Source: an uncultured bacterium
GTDB lineage: Bacteria; Patescibacteriota; Saccharimonadia; Saccharimonadales; Saccharimonadaceae
Direction: 5' to 3'
NCBI GenBank assembly: GCA_938036155.1
Contig: CALHPA010000001.1
Span: forward strand, 124,001 to 188,000
Length of the DNA stretch: 64,000 bases
Both the position numbers and the translations under genes were made by a program. Under the pieces are notes generated by a model. It was given only the letters and a program-made list of their open reading frames with translations. It made no database searches and was not told where the DNA came from. This document shows, one piece after another, positions 16,369 through 24,799 of the stretch. How positions within the stretch are numbered: position 1 is the first letter of the stretch; each line of letters starts with the position of its first letter.

Positions 16369-17679
16369 ATGAAAATTGCGATTGCATCTGATTTATTTTG
16401 GCCGATGATTAATGGTATCTCGGTTTTTTCTAAAAACTTGGCTGAGCAAATGACGGCTCGCGGACACGAAGTTGTCGTCTTTGCGCCAAGTCAGACTGGT
16501 GAATATTATGTTGAAGAAACTGATGGCTACTGCGTGGTTCGTTTAAGTTCAACTAATTTTCCTTTTTACCCAAACCAAACCGAAACTCTGCCTGAGCCTC
16601 GCAAAATTGCAGGCGGGCGAATTACTGTTCCACGGATTTATCTTCATAATGGTTATCGACTTTCACTTTTGCCGATCCGTGAAATCCGCAAATTTTGCAA
16701 AGAAAATAATTTTATGCCAGATGTTTCACACATTCAATTGCAGCTTTTTGTGGGTCAGGCAATGATCGATTTTTCGCGAAAGCATAATATTCCGGTGGTG
16801 ATTACCAATCATTCCAGCCCCGAGAACTTATTCGATAATTTAAAAATGCTTGCGCCGCTCTCGCCTATTATCAATCGTACAGTTTTACTTTATACTAAAC
16901 GCTTCGCGCTTCAGGCAGATTATGCTACGATGCCAACTCAGCAAGCGATTGAACGCCATTTTCGAAATCCAGAAAAAGCCAAAATGCCGATTGAGGCTGT
17001 TTCGAACGGGATTAATTTGAGTCGTTTTACTCCTGAAAAACCTTCGAAAGAATTTTATGAAAAATTCGATCTGTCAGAAAAAACACCAATCGTGATGAAT
17101 ATTGGTCGCGTTGATGCTGAAAAACATATTTCGACATTGATTTTGGCGTTTAATGAAGTATTAAAAAATAACAAAAAAGCTCAGCTTGTGATTGTTGGTG
17201 ATGGCACCGATCGCCCGAACCTTGAGAATTTGGTTTATAAGTTAGGAATTTCGAAAAATGTTCGCTTCATGGGTACGCAACTTGGCGAGGATTTGGTGAA
17301 TTTTCACCGCGCGGCTAGCGTATTTGTCTCGGCGAGCCCAACTGAGACTCAAGGAATTGTCTTTCTCGAGGCGGCAGCTTGTGGTAGGCCCGTGATTGGT
17401 GTTGATGTTGGTGCGGTTAAAGAAATCTGTCAAGATGGTGTGAACGGTTTTTTGTGTGAAACTGATAATATTGAACAAATTGCCGAAAGCATTTCGAAGA
17501 TTTTAAACGATAAAAAACTTGCGGCAGATTTTTCGAAAAATGGGCTTGAAATTATTAAAAAACACGATTTGAATTTTACGATTTCGAAATTTGAAGAAAT
17601 TTATAATTTTGTGATCGAAAAGAAAAAACAAGAACCGCGAAATTGGTTCGAAAAACTCTCGCGAAAATTAAAGAAATAA
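16369..17679 (+). CDS. family 4 glycosyltransferase
   Basis: GT-B fold retaining glycosyltransferase (436 aa), probably adding hexose or mannose to a lipid or surface glycan. N-terminal acceptor domain begins MKIAIASDLFWPMINGISVF; C-terminal donor domain has NIGRVDAEKHI, VIVGDGTDRPNL and the EX7E signature ETQGIVFLEAAACGRPVIG, as in PimB/MgdA-type enzymes. The start is set by TGCTACAAT seven bases upstream (leaderless), and longer frames run back into the preceding terminator. The next gene begins one base after its stop, so the ABC-F gene is co-transcribed. Exact sugar and acceptor cannot be read. Confidence 0.93.
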   Translation: MKIAIASDLFWPMINGISVFSKNLAEQMTARGHEVVVFAPSQTGEYYVEETDGYCVVRLSSTNFPFYPNQTETLPEPRKIAGGRITVPRIYLHNGYRLSLLPIREIRKFCKENNFMPDVSHIQLQLFVGQAMIDFSRKHNIPVVITNHSSPENLFDNLKMLAPLSPIINRTVLLYTKRFALQADYATMPTQQAIERHFRNPEKAKMPIEAVSNGINLSRFTPEKPSKEFYEKFDLSEKTPIVMNIGRVDAEKHISTLILAFNEVLKNNKKAQLVIVGDGTDRPNLENLVYKLGISKNVRFMGTQLGEDLVNFHRAASVFVSASPTETQGIVFLEAAACGRPVIGVDVGAVKEICQDGVNGFLCETDNIEQIAESISKILNDKKLAADFSKNGLEIIKKHDLNFTISKFEEIYNFVIEKKKQEPRNWFEKLSRKLKK

Positions 17680-17680
17680 T

Positions 17681-19375
17681 ATGATTCTTAGCGTAGAAAT
17701 TACTGAAAAATCTTTTGGCAACAAGCAACTTCTTCAGAACGTAAAATTTAGCATTGATGAAGGCGAAAAAGTTGGTTTAATCGGGAGAAACGGGATTGGA
17801 AAGTCCACACTTTTTGGCATTTTGCTTGGCCGAGACCAAGATTTTTCGGGTGAAGTGATTTTTCGAAAAGGTTCAGTTATTGCCAGCACACAACAGGAAT
17901 ATTCTAGCGTTGGTAAGCAAACTGTGCTTGATTTCATCTTGAATGATCTGCCGGAATACGCTCATCTTTCGAAACTTTTACTTGAACTTCCTGAAAAAAT
18001 GGGCGAAGATATGGAACTAATTGAAAAATACACTGACGCCCTAAATCGCTTTCAAGAGAAAAATTTCCACTTTATTGAAGATAAAATTAAAGCCGAACTT
18101 CGCGATTTTGGCCTCGGTGGTTTTGAGAATCGGCAAATGAAAACACTTTCGGGCGGTCAGAAGCGCTTAGTCGATACGATTAAAATTATCCATTCGAAAG
18201 CTGATTTGGCACTCGTTGATGAGCCGACTAACTTTATGGATTCTCACGCCAAAAATCGTTTTTTAAACTGGATGAATAATTCTAACGAAGCGGTTTTAGT
18301 GATTACGCACGACCGTGATGTACTTTCGAAAGTTGATAGAATCATCGAAATTCGTGATGGCAAAACTTATATTTTTAAAGGAAATTATGACGATTATTTG
18401 CGGGCGAATATGTTTTCGACGACTAATCAAATTCAAGATTTTGAAAGTATTCAGCGCCGAATTGCGAATTTGAAAGATAAAGTTCGTGAATATCAACGGA
18501 TGAAGGAAAAGGCTCGTGATCCGAGTACAATTCAACGGTTTAAGCGGCTCGAAAATAAATCGCGCGAAGAGCTTGCGGATCTGGAGCTGATTGAAAAACC
18601 AAGTTTTTGGATTGATCAAGCAAATGTTGAAAACCTAGGTTTTAAGGCGGCGAAATCTTATCAAAAATTTAAGGCCAAAAATGTTAAAATCGGCATTAAA
18701 AATGAAGAAACACGTTCGGTGCGAAGTTTGGTGCGGGCAGAAAATCTTGCGCTCGGCTATGGTTCGCTTGAAGACGCGCTTGAAAATAAAAATGGCGCAA
18801 AAATTCTTTTTGAAAATGTAAATTTTGATTTAAAAGTTGGTGGTATTTTAGAGATTTTTGGTCGAAATGGTGTTGGAAAAACCAGCTTAATTAAAACGAT
18901 TTTTGGCGCAGAAAATGAAAAAGCGGAGATCTACGATGGCAAGATTTTTCTTGACGAAACTGCGAGAATTGGAGTTTATAGCCAAGAAATTGGTTCTGAG
19001 TTTTTTGAGATGAATCTAAAAGATGCAATTGAAAAAATCTACCTTGACCAAAATATTTCAATCACGGAGGAAAAAATTTATCGAATTTTGCATCAATACC
19101 TCTTTTCTGCTGAAGATTTCGAAACACCTATTCGTGAACTTTCTGGCGGGCAAAAGGCGCGTTTTCAGCTGATTAAAATGCTTTCGAATGAACCACAAAT
19201 TTTGATCTTAGATGAGCCGACTTCTCATTTGGATCTACCAAGTATTGAAGAGCTTGAACGGGCTTTGAAGAATTATTCGGGTGCAATTATTTTTGTGAGC
19301 CATGATAATTATTTTCGAAAGGTTATGCAATCTGGTAATAAAGACTATCAAATTATAAAAATTGGCGAAAATTAA
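17681..19375 (+). CDS. ABC-F family ATPase
   Basis: Soluble tandem ABC protein (564 aa) acting on the ribosome rather than in transport. First domain: GRNGIGKST, LSGGQKRLV, ALVDEPTNFMDSHAK. Second domain: GRNGVGKTS, LSGGQKARF, LILDEPTSHLD. Between them lies a charged P-site tip linker (about residues 240-320, rich in Arg/Lys: RRIANLKDKVREYQRMKEK). There is no membrane domain. Members rescue stalled ribosomes or protect against antibiotics; which applies here is unclear. The first Walker B neighbour reads NFMD rather than NHLD. It follows the glycosyltransferase with one base between. Confidence 0.92.
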   Translation: MILSVEITEKSFGNKQLLQNVKFSIDEGEKVGLIGRNGIGKSTLFGILLGRDQDFSGEVIFRKGSVIASTQQEYSSVGKQTVLDFILNDLPEYAHLSKLLLELPEKMGEDMELIEKYTDALNRFQEKNFHFIEDKIKAELRDFGLGGFENRQMKTLSGGQKRLVDTIKIIHSKADLALVDEPTNFMDSHAKNRFLNWMNNSNEAVLVITHDRDVLSKVDRIIEIRDGKTYIFKGNYDDYLRANMFSTTNQIQDFESIQRRIANLKDKVREYQRMKEKARDPSTIQRFKRLENKSREELADLELIEKPSFWIDQANVENLGFKAAKSYQKFKAKNVKIGIKNEETRSVRSLVRAENLALGYGSLEDALENKNGAKILFENVNFDLKVGGILEIFGRNGVGKTSLIKTIFGAENEKAEIYDGKIFLDETARIGVYSQEIGSEFFEMNLKDAIEKIYLDQNISITEEKIYRILHQYLFSAEDFETPIRELSGGQKARFQLIKMLSNEPQILILDEPTSHLDLPSIEELERALKNYSGAIIFVSHDNYFRKVMQSGNKDYQIIKIGEN

Positions 19376-19407
19376 AAGTATAAACTTACTCTATACTTCT
19401 TTTTTTT
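19376..19407 (+). terminator. terminator of ABC-F gene
   Basis: AAGTATA/TATACTT stem followed by eight T. Confidence 0.75.
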
Positions 19408-19448
19408 AAAAAAAGTAGCGAAAGTTCAATTCTTCGCTACATTTTTTT
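19408..19448. terminator. bidirectional terminator between convergent genes
   Basis: GTAGCGAA/TTCGCTAC stem flanked by A-run and T-run on both sides, between the ABC-F and glutaredoxin genes. Confidence 0.8.
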
Positions 19449-19450
19449 AG

Positions 19451-19702
19451 TTAAAATCGTTTAATGTCAAGTAATTTCGAAAGCTTTGCACGATCAAAAC
19501 CGAGCACAATCTCTCCATTTACATCCGTTACAGGAACGCCACGAAACTCCCCGCCCATTTTTGCAAGTAGCTCATCACGAGCTTTAGCATCTTCTTCGAT
19601 ATCTTTAGCTTCAAATTTTATACCGTTGTGTTCAAGCCAGTCTTTTTCGGCCGAGCAAAATCCACACCAGCTTGTTGAGTAAACAATAACTTTTTTATCC
19701 AT
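19451..19702 (-). CDS. glutaredoxin / NrdH-like redoxin
   Basis: Thiol-disulfide oxidoreductase of 83 residues, the size of glutaredoxin or NrdH. The active site CGFC (near residues 13-16, after STSW) and the later GVPVTDVNGEIVLGFD segment with cis-Pro (VP) and Gly motif match a thioredoxin fold. Predicted to reduce disulfides in the cytoplasm, perhaps for ribonucleotide reductase; partner unknown. -10 TGCTAAACT six bases before ATG makes it leaderless. Confidence 0.9.
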   Translation of the reverse strand: MDKKVIVYSTSWCGFCSAEKDWLEHNGIKFEAKDIEEDAKARDELLAKMGGEFRGVPVTDVNGEIVLGFDRAKLSKLLDIKRF

Positions 19703-19753
19703 AAATATAGTTTAGCATAAAAAGCTTAAAAAATCATTAAAATTTATAAAATA

Positions 19754-19951
19754 TTAAATTTTCTTAGTTAAATACCAGCCACCATCTAGATCTTGATAAA
19801 CTTTAAGTTCAAGCGAAAAATCTAGAGTCATCAAATAATCCGCAGCTTTCTCAGCCTCAAACTTTGAAGCGTATCTCTTCTTTTTCGAGCTTGAAAGCTT
19901 CATTTCAAAACGTTCAAACTTCATTTTCTGTTTATTATTTTTGCGTGGCAC
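19754..19951 (-). CDS. small basic hypothetical protein (65 aa)
   Basis: Lys-rich N-terminus (MPRKNNKQKMKFERFEMKL) followed by a segment resembling a double-strand-RNA- or SPOR-like alpha/beta unit (YASKFEAEKAADYLMTLDF, ending GGWYLTKKI). No named family assigned. Initiates at GTG with AAGGA eight bases upstream, and overlaps the end of the Dus gene by 17 bases, so it is translationally linked to Dus. Confidence 0.65.
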   Translation of the reverse strand: MPRKNNKQKMKFERFEMKLSSSKKKRYASKFEAEKAADYLMTLDFSLELKVYQDLDGGWYLTKKI

Positions 19952-20945
19952 TTCGAAAATCCTTCAAAATTTCTCGAACTTCGTCGACTGATTTTGTTTC
20001 CATTAATTTTGCGCGTAATTCACTTGCACCCGAAAATTCTCGCACGTAAATTTTGAAAAATCGCTTTAATGGCTCAAAACGGCGCTTTTCGAGTTCGCGG
20101 GAATATTTTTCGAATAAATCAAGTTGAAGTTCAAGTAGATTTAAATAATCACTTGAACTTCGAGCGGTTTCCGGCGGATTTTTTTCAAAACAAAATGGGT
20201 TTTCGAAGACACCACGACCAATCATAATTCCATCAATTTTTGGGAATTTTCGCCAAAGTTCCAATCCTTGCTCGCGAGTTTTAACGTCGCCATTAATTTG
20301 AATTAGGGTTTCTGGCGCAATTTCATCGCGTAGCGCTAAGATCTCAGAAATCAATTCGAAATGTGCTGGAACTTTACTCATTTCTTTCTTTGTTCGAAGA
20401 TGAATTGTTAGAGCTGCAATTTCTTGCTCAAGCAAAAATTTGAGCCAACCTCGCCACTCCTCCACTTTAGAAAAACCAAGTCGTGTTTTTACCGAAATTG
20501 GCAAACCGCTGGCTTTTGCGTTTTTGATGATTTTTGCGGCAAGCTCAGGGTTTCGAATTAAATCGCTTCCGCCACCACTTTTGATTACTGCTTTATCTGG
20601 GCAACCCATATTGATATCAATCGCTTGATATCCAAGTTCTGGCAGTTTTTCGCACATAAATTTAATGTCGTCTGGTCGCGAACCCCAAATTTGAGCAATA
20701 ATCGGCTGCTCATCTGGTGTGAAAGTTAGTCGCCCGCGCGTACTATGGATTCCTTTTGGGCTAGCGAAACTTGAAGAATTGGTGAATTCGGTATAAAAAA
20801 TATCTGGTCGTGCCGCTTTCGAAACTACGTGTCGAAAAACTACATCAGTCACGGCTTCCATTGGCGCTAGCGAGAAAAATGGCAGTTTTTTACCGTTTTC
20901 TTTGCCAGTTGATTCAATAATTTTACTCCAAAATTCACTTCTCAT
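19935..20945 (-). CDS. dus: tRNA-dihydrouridine synthase
   Basis: FMN-dependent reductase converting uridine to dihydrouridine in the tRNA D-loop (336 aa). TIM-barrel motifs: SLAPMEAVTD near the start, the catalytic-Cys loop DINMGCPDK, SVKTRLGF, TIHLRTKKE, and INGDVKTREQG with IGRGVFENP for phosphate binding. Its N-terminus carries a short extra segment before the barrel. TGTTATACT ends seven bases before ATG (leaderless). Divergent from the AI-2E gene, with both promoters packed into 63 bases. Confidence 0.95.
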   Translation of the reverse strand: MRSEFWSKIIESTGKENGKKLPFFSLAPMEAVTDVVFRHVVSKAARPDIFYTEFTNSSSFASPKGIHSTRGRLTFTPDEQPIIAQIWGSRPDDIKFMCEKLPELGYQAIDINMGCPDKAVIKSGGGSDLIRNPELAAKIIKNAKASGLPISVKTRLGFSKVEEWRGWLKFLLEQEIAALTIHLRTKKEMSKVPAHFELISEILALRDEIAPETLIQINGDVKTREQGLELWRKFPKIDGIMIGRGVFENPFCFEKNPPETARSSSDYLNLLELQLDLFEKYSRELEKRRFEPLKRFFKIYVREFSGASELRAKLMETKSVDEVREILKDFRSATQK

Positions 20946-21008
20946 AGATTATAGTATAACATAAAAACTAACTTTCGAAAACTTAAAAAATATGATATAA
21001 TTATTTTT

Positions 21009-22145
21009 ATGAAAGTTAAAATTGAAATTGATACAAAAACATTCATTCGCTTTTGGCTAGTGATTTTTGGTTTTATTATTTTTGCAGGATTAATTTGGGT
21101 TGCAAAAGATGTTCTGATTATGATAATAATTGCGGCCTTTTTGGCTCTTGCCTTAAATGATCCAGTAGCAAGAATTACAAAAATTTTACCCGGCTCAAAT
21201 AAAAACCGTGTGGCGGCAACCGCAGTTGCGTATCTTACCATTGTTCTAATTTTAGGAGCATTAATTTCGCTTCTTACGCCGATTATTGCTGATCAGGTTA
21301 AACATTTTTCGAAAGAATTACCGCAAATTGTGAAAAATTATACCGGCGAGGAATCTGGAATCCGCAGATTTATCGTTGAAAACCATCTTGAAGGAATGAT
21401 TTCGCAAGCAGTCGATTCAATTACACGATCAATCAACTCTTCAGTTTCGAAGCTTGGTGATTTCTTCTTTGGAAGTATCGCTTCAATTGTTGGTTGGTTA
21501 ATTTCTCTATTTATGATTCTTGCGATGGCGTTTCTAATGCTTGTTGAAGGACCAGACTTGATCGATAAAATCTTTAAAGTTTTCTATACCGATAAAACAC
21601 TCGAAAAAGATCATCGCAGAATTCTTTCAAGAATGTATGGAACAGTTTCGGGATATGTTTCAAGTATTGTTACGATTTGCTCAATTAGCGCAACTTGCGG
21701 TTCGATTGCAACAGCGATTCTAGCATTAATTTTTGGATTGCCCGTTGCTTTAGTTCCACCAATTGCAGTTTTGCTCTTCATTTTTGGAATGATTCCTATG
21801 GTTGGTGCTACGATAGCAGGGCTACTTTCTGCTGTAATTTTAGGATTAAATGCCCCTACTGCGGGATTATTCTTCTTAATTTATTTCTTAATTTATCAAC
21901 AAGTTGAGAATAACGTAATTTCACCAATGATTCAAGCTCGAAATAATCAACTCTCGGCACTGATAATTTTTGTGGCTCTTACAATTGGTGTTTATGCTTT
22001 TGGCCTACTTGGAGCATTGCTTGCAATTCCTTTGGCAGCCTGCATAAAGATTCTTGTTCAAGAGCAATTAAAATCTCGAAGGCGCCGCACACGTGAAGAA
22101 AACTCGGAAAAATTTGTTGAACTTCTTAAGAAAATCGGTAATTAG
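21009..22145 (+). CDS. AI-2E family (PF01594) transporter
   Basis: Polytopic membrane protein (378 aa) with about eight hydrophobic segments: two near 12-50, one near 68-92, then, after a soluble stretch (95-150), the typical block of helices at 155-180 and 210-350. The sequence PVALVPPIAVLLFIFGMIPMVG and QQVENNVISPMIQARN are characteristic of this family. Members export autoinducer-2 or serve as Na+/Li+-H+ antiporters or other carriers; the substrate cannot be inferred. A TGATATAAT box ends seven bases before ATG (leaderless). Confidence 0.9.
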   Translation: MKVKIEIDTKTFIRFWLVIFGFIIFAGLIWVAKDVLIMIIIAAFLALALNDPVARITKILPGSNKNRVAATAVAYLTIVLILGALISLLTPIIADQVKHFSKELPQIVKNYTGEESGIRRFIVENHLEGMISQAVDSITRSINSSVSKLGDFFFGSIASIVGWLISLFMILAMAFLMLVEGPDLIDKIFKVFYTDKTLEKDHRRILSRMYGTVSGYVSSIVTICSISATCGSIATAILALIFGLPVALVPPIAVLLFIFGMIPMVGATIAGLLSAVILGLNAPTAGLFFLIYFLIYQQVENNVISPMIQARNNQLSALIIFVALTIGVYAFGLLGALLAIPLAACIKILVQEQLKSRRRRTREENSEKFVELLKKIGN

Positions 22146-22158
22146 ATAGCTAAATAGT

Positions 22159-22189
22159 AAAATCAGCCCCAAATTCAAAGGCTGATTTT
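22159..22189. terminator. bidirectional terminator
   Basis: Perfect 10-bp stem AAAATCAGCC/GGCTGATTTT between convergent transporter and cysS genes. Confidence 0.88.
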
Positions 22190-22190
22190 A

Positions 22191-23591
22191 TTATTTATAT
22201 TCCCAGAAGCTCTTTTTCGGTGTATCGCGTAAAACGATATTTTTCGAAAGTAATTCATCACGAATTTTGTCGCTTTTCACCCAATCCCTTTCGGCACGAG
22301 CAGCATTTCTTTCGATGATTTTTTGTTTAATTTCATCTGGAATATCCGGTGTTGAACCAAGTAAATTTAATCCCAAAAGGTCATCTATAAACTCTAAAAG
22401 CTCAATTAGATTTTGATAATTTAGCTTTTCAGGATTTGCTTTAATTATTTCACTAAAAACCTCATCAATTTTTGCCAAAGCTTTTGGCGTATCGAGATTT
22501 TCATTAATTTCTTCAAGAATTATATTTTTAGTGGCAAGGCTTGGAATTTCCCCTTCACTTCCTTTAATTTGCCAACGCATATTTGCAACGTTCTGCCAAT
22601 TTTTAAGCCGATTCTTAGCCGCTTGTAAGCTTTCAAAATTAAAGTTACTCTCGGTTTGGTATTGGCTTTGTAGAACAAACATTTTAAAATCTATCGGCGA
22701 AAATCCACGAGATTTTAGCTCGTTAAGATTAAAACCATTACCAAGTGATTTCGAAATTTTTTGTCCTTCACTTTTCATATGATTACAATGTAGCCAGTAA
22801 TTCGAAAAAGTCTTGCCTGTGAAAGTTTCACTTTGGGCAATCTCATCTGTGTGGTGAACTGGAATATGGTCGATTCCGCCAGTGTGAATATCGATTGTGT
22901 CGCCTAAAGTATTAATTGCAATCGCTGAGCATTCCAAATGCCAACCAGGAAAGCCCATTTTTCCGTTAAATTCCCATTCCATGTCGCGTTTTTGGCCTGC
23001 TGGCGACCATTTCCAAAGCGCAAAATCACTTAAGTTTCTTTTTTCAGGATTAAAGTTTACGCGTGCACCAGCTTTCAAATTGTCTAAATCGAGATGCGCA
23101 AAATTAGCGTAGCGAGGAAATTTTGCTGTATCAAAATAAATTCCATCACTAGTTTCATAAGTAAAACCTTTTTTCGAAAGTTCTTCGATAATTTTAATTT
23201 GCTCAGGAATAAAATCGGTAGCTTTCGAAAGATTTTCGGGTTTAATTAAATTGAGCTCTCGCATTCCATTTAAAAATTCTGTCGTATAAAATTCAGCAAC
23301 TTCCCAAGCTGTTTTTCCTTCTCGCCTTGCACCTTTTTCTAACTTATCTTCACCATCGTCTTCATCGGAAACTAAATGCCCAACATCAGTGATATTCATT
23401 GTACGAGTAACATTATAGCCATTCAAGCGTAAAGTTCGAACTAAAATATCCCAGTAGATAAATGCTACCCAGTTGCCAATGTGTGGACTGGCGTAAACTG
23501 TTGGACCGCAGGTATAGATTTTAACATTTTCAGGATTGAGTGGCTTGAATTCCTTGATTTTTCGGCTGGGAGTATTATAGAATTTTAGCAT
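22191..23591 (-). CDS. cysS: cysteinyl-tRNA synthetase
   Basis: Class I aminoacyl-tRNA synthetase charging tRNA-Cys (466 aa, normal). HIGN at residues 37-40, KISKS (variant of KMSKS) near 270, and the zinc ligands of CysRS are kept: Cys28 in YTCGPTVY, Cys in WHLECSAI, and His/Glu in PVHHTDEIAQSE. The C-terminal anticodon-binding part is complete. Extended -10 TGATATAAT lies nine bases before ATG. Monocistronic. Confidence 0.98.
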   Translation of the reverse strand: MLKFYNTPSRKIKEFKPLNPENVKIYTCGPTVYASPHIGNWVAFIYWDILVRTLRLNGYNVTRTMNITDVGHLVSDEDDGEDKLEKGARREGKTAWEVAEFYTTEFLNGMRELNLIKPENLSKATDFIPEQIKIIEELSKKGFTYETSDGIYFDTAKFPRYANFAHLDLDNLKAGARVNFNPEKRNLSDFALWKWSPAGQKRDMEWEFNGKMGFPGWHLECSAIAINTLGDTIDIHTGGIDHIPVHHTDEIAQSETFTGKTFSNYWLHCNHMKSEGQKISKSLGNGFNLNELKSRGFSPIDFKMFVLQSQYQTESNFNFESLQAAKNRLKNWQNVANMRWQIKGSEGEIPSLATKNIILEEINENLDTPKALAKIDEVFSEIIKANPEKLNYQNLIELLEFIDDLLGLNLLGSTPDIPDEIKQKIIERNAARAERDWVKSDKIRDELLSKNIVLRDTPKKSFWEYK

Positions 23592-23630
23592 ATTAAAACT
23601 ATTATATCATATTTATCTTTCGAAATCAAA

Positions 23631-23656
23631 AAAGAAAAACCCGCCGATTGGGCGAG
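23631..23656 (-). terminator. terminator of rplA
   Basis: CTCGCC/GGCGGG stem then GTTTTTCTTTTTT on the minus strand. Confidence 0.75.
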
Positions 23657-23674
23657 CTTTTCAGAAAGCTTAAA

Positions 23675-24706
23675 TTAAGCAATTGGATTTTCAGTTTTAA
23701 TGCTTGGACCTTGTGAGGTTGCGATTGAAACGCTCTTTACGTAAGCACCTTTGATTGAAGATGGTTTTTGTGAAGCAAGACTATCAAAGAATGCTTTTGC
23801 GTTTTCTTCAAGTTTCTCTGCTCCGAATGAAACTTTACCAATTGAAAGGTGAACGATTGCTTGTTTATCTACACGGTATTCAACCTTACCTGCTTTAGCT
23901 TCAGAAACGGCTTTTGCAACGTCGGCGGCAACAGTTCCTGCTTTTGGATTTGGCATTAATCCGCGTGGGCCAAGAAGTCGTGCGTATTTACCAAGTTTTG
24001 GCATATATGCTGGAGTTGCAATAAGAACGTCGAAATTCAATTCTTCTTTATCGAGTTGTTTTAGGAATTCTTCATCACCAACGATATTTGCGCCAGCATC
24101 TTTGGCTACTTTATGCTCGCTTTCTGGGGCGAAAACGGCAACTTTCACATCTTTACCAGTTCCGTTTGGTAGAATAACTGTTGAACGAATATTCTGGTCA
24201 GCTTGTCGTGGATCAACTCCAAGACGTGCGTGAATTTCTACTGATGCATCGAATTTTGCTGGGTTAGTTTCCGTTGCAAGTTTAAGAGCATCAGATAGAT
24301 TATAAACAGTATCTTTCTCAACTTTTTTAGCGGCTTCTTGGTATTTTTTACCTCGTCGTTCGATGCGTGGTCGTGTGATTGGTTTTGGACCTTTTTTTAC
24401 AACGGCTTCTGAGCCATCCAATGGAGTTGTGTCGCCTGCAGCTTTTCGAGCTTCTTTTGCTTCTTTTTCAGCTACTTCTTCGGCGTGTTTTTTACTTCGT
24501 TTTCCGCTTTTTGCGAATTTTTCAACTTCTTCTGCTACTTCTTCAACGATTTCAGCAACTTTAACCGCTTCAACAATTTCTTCTGCGATTTCGGCAGCTT
24601 CAGCGCCTTTGATTGCTTCGTTGATTTCAGCAATTGTCATTTTTTCAGAAACTTCAAGCCCAAGAGCTTTGGCTTCTTCTATAAGATCGGCTTTTTTCTT
24701 TGCCAT
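23675..24706 (-). CDS. rplA: 50S ribosomal protein L1 with N-terminal extension
   Basis: L1 stalk protein of the large subunit, and in most bacteria a repressor of its own mRNA. The canonical L1 domain occupies about residues 115-343 (GKKYQEAAKKVEKDTVYNL to the end, with LGPRGLMPNPKAGTV). It is preceded by ~115 extra residues: a helical SAP-like start (DLIEEAKALGLEVSEKMTIAEINEAI), then a highly Glu/Ala-rich coiled-coil stretch and a basic patch (GKRSKKHAEE). The start at MAKKK is chosen from AAAGGAT upstream; the frame runs 15 codons further without a site. It is unlinked from rplK, which lies 14 kb away. The extension is probably clade-specific. Confidence 0.95.
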   Translation of the reverse strand: MAKKKADLIEEAKALGLEVSEKMTIAEINEAIKGAEAAEIAEEIVEAVKVAEIVEEVAEEVEKFAKSGKRSKKHAEEVAEKEAKEARKAAGDTTPLDGSEAVVKKGPKPITRPRIERRGKKYQEAAKKVEKDTVYNLSDALKLATETNPAKFDASVEIHARLGVDPRQADQNIRSTVILPNGTGKDVKVAVFAPESEHKVAKDAGANIVGDEEFLKQLDKEELNFDVLIATPAYMPKLGKYARLLGPRGLMPNPKAGTVAADVAKAVSEAKAGKVEYRVDKQAIVHLSIGKVSFGAEKLEENAKAFFDSLASQKPSSIKGAYVKSVSIATSQGPSIKTENPIA

Positions 24707-24799
24707 TTTCTTATCCTTTCTGTGGTAATAACGGCTTGCGCCTCCCAACATTGATTATTAACCTTTTAATTATAACAATTTTTTGAAAAAAAGTCAAAA

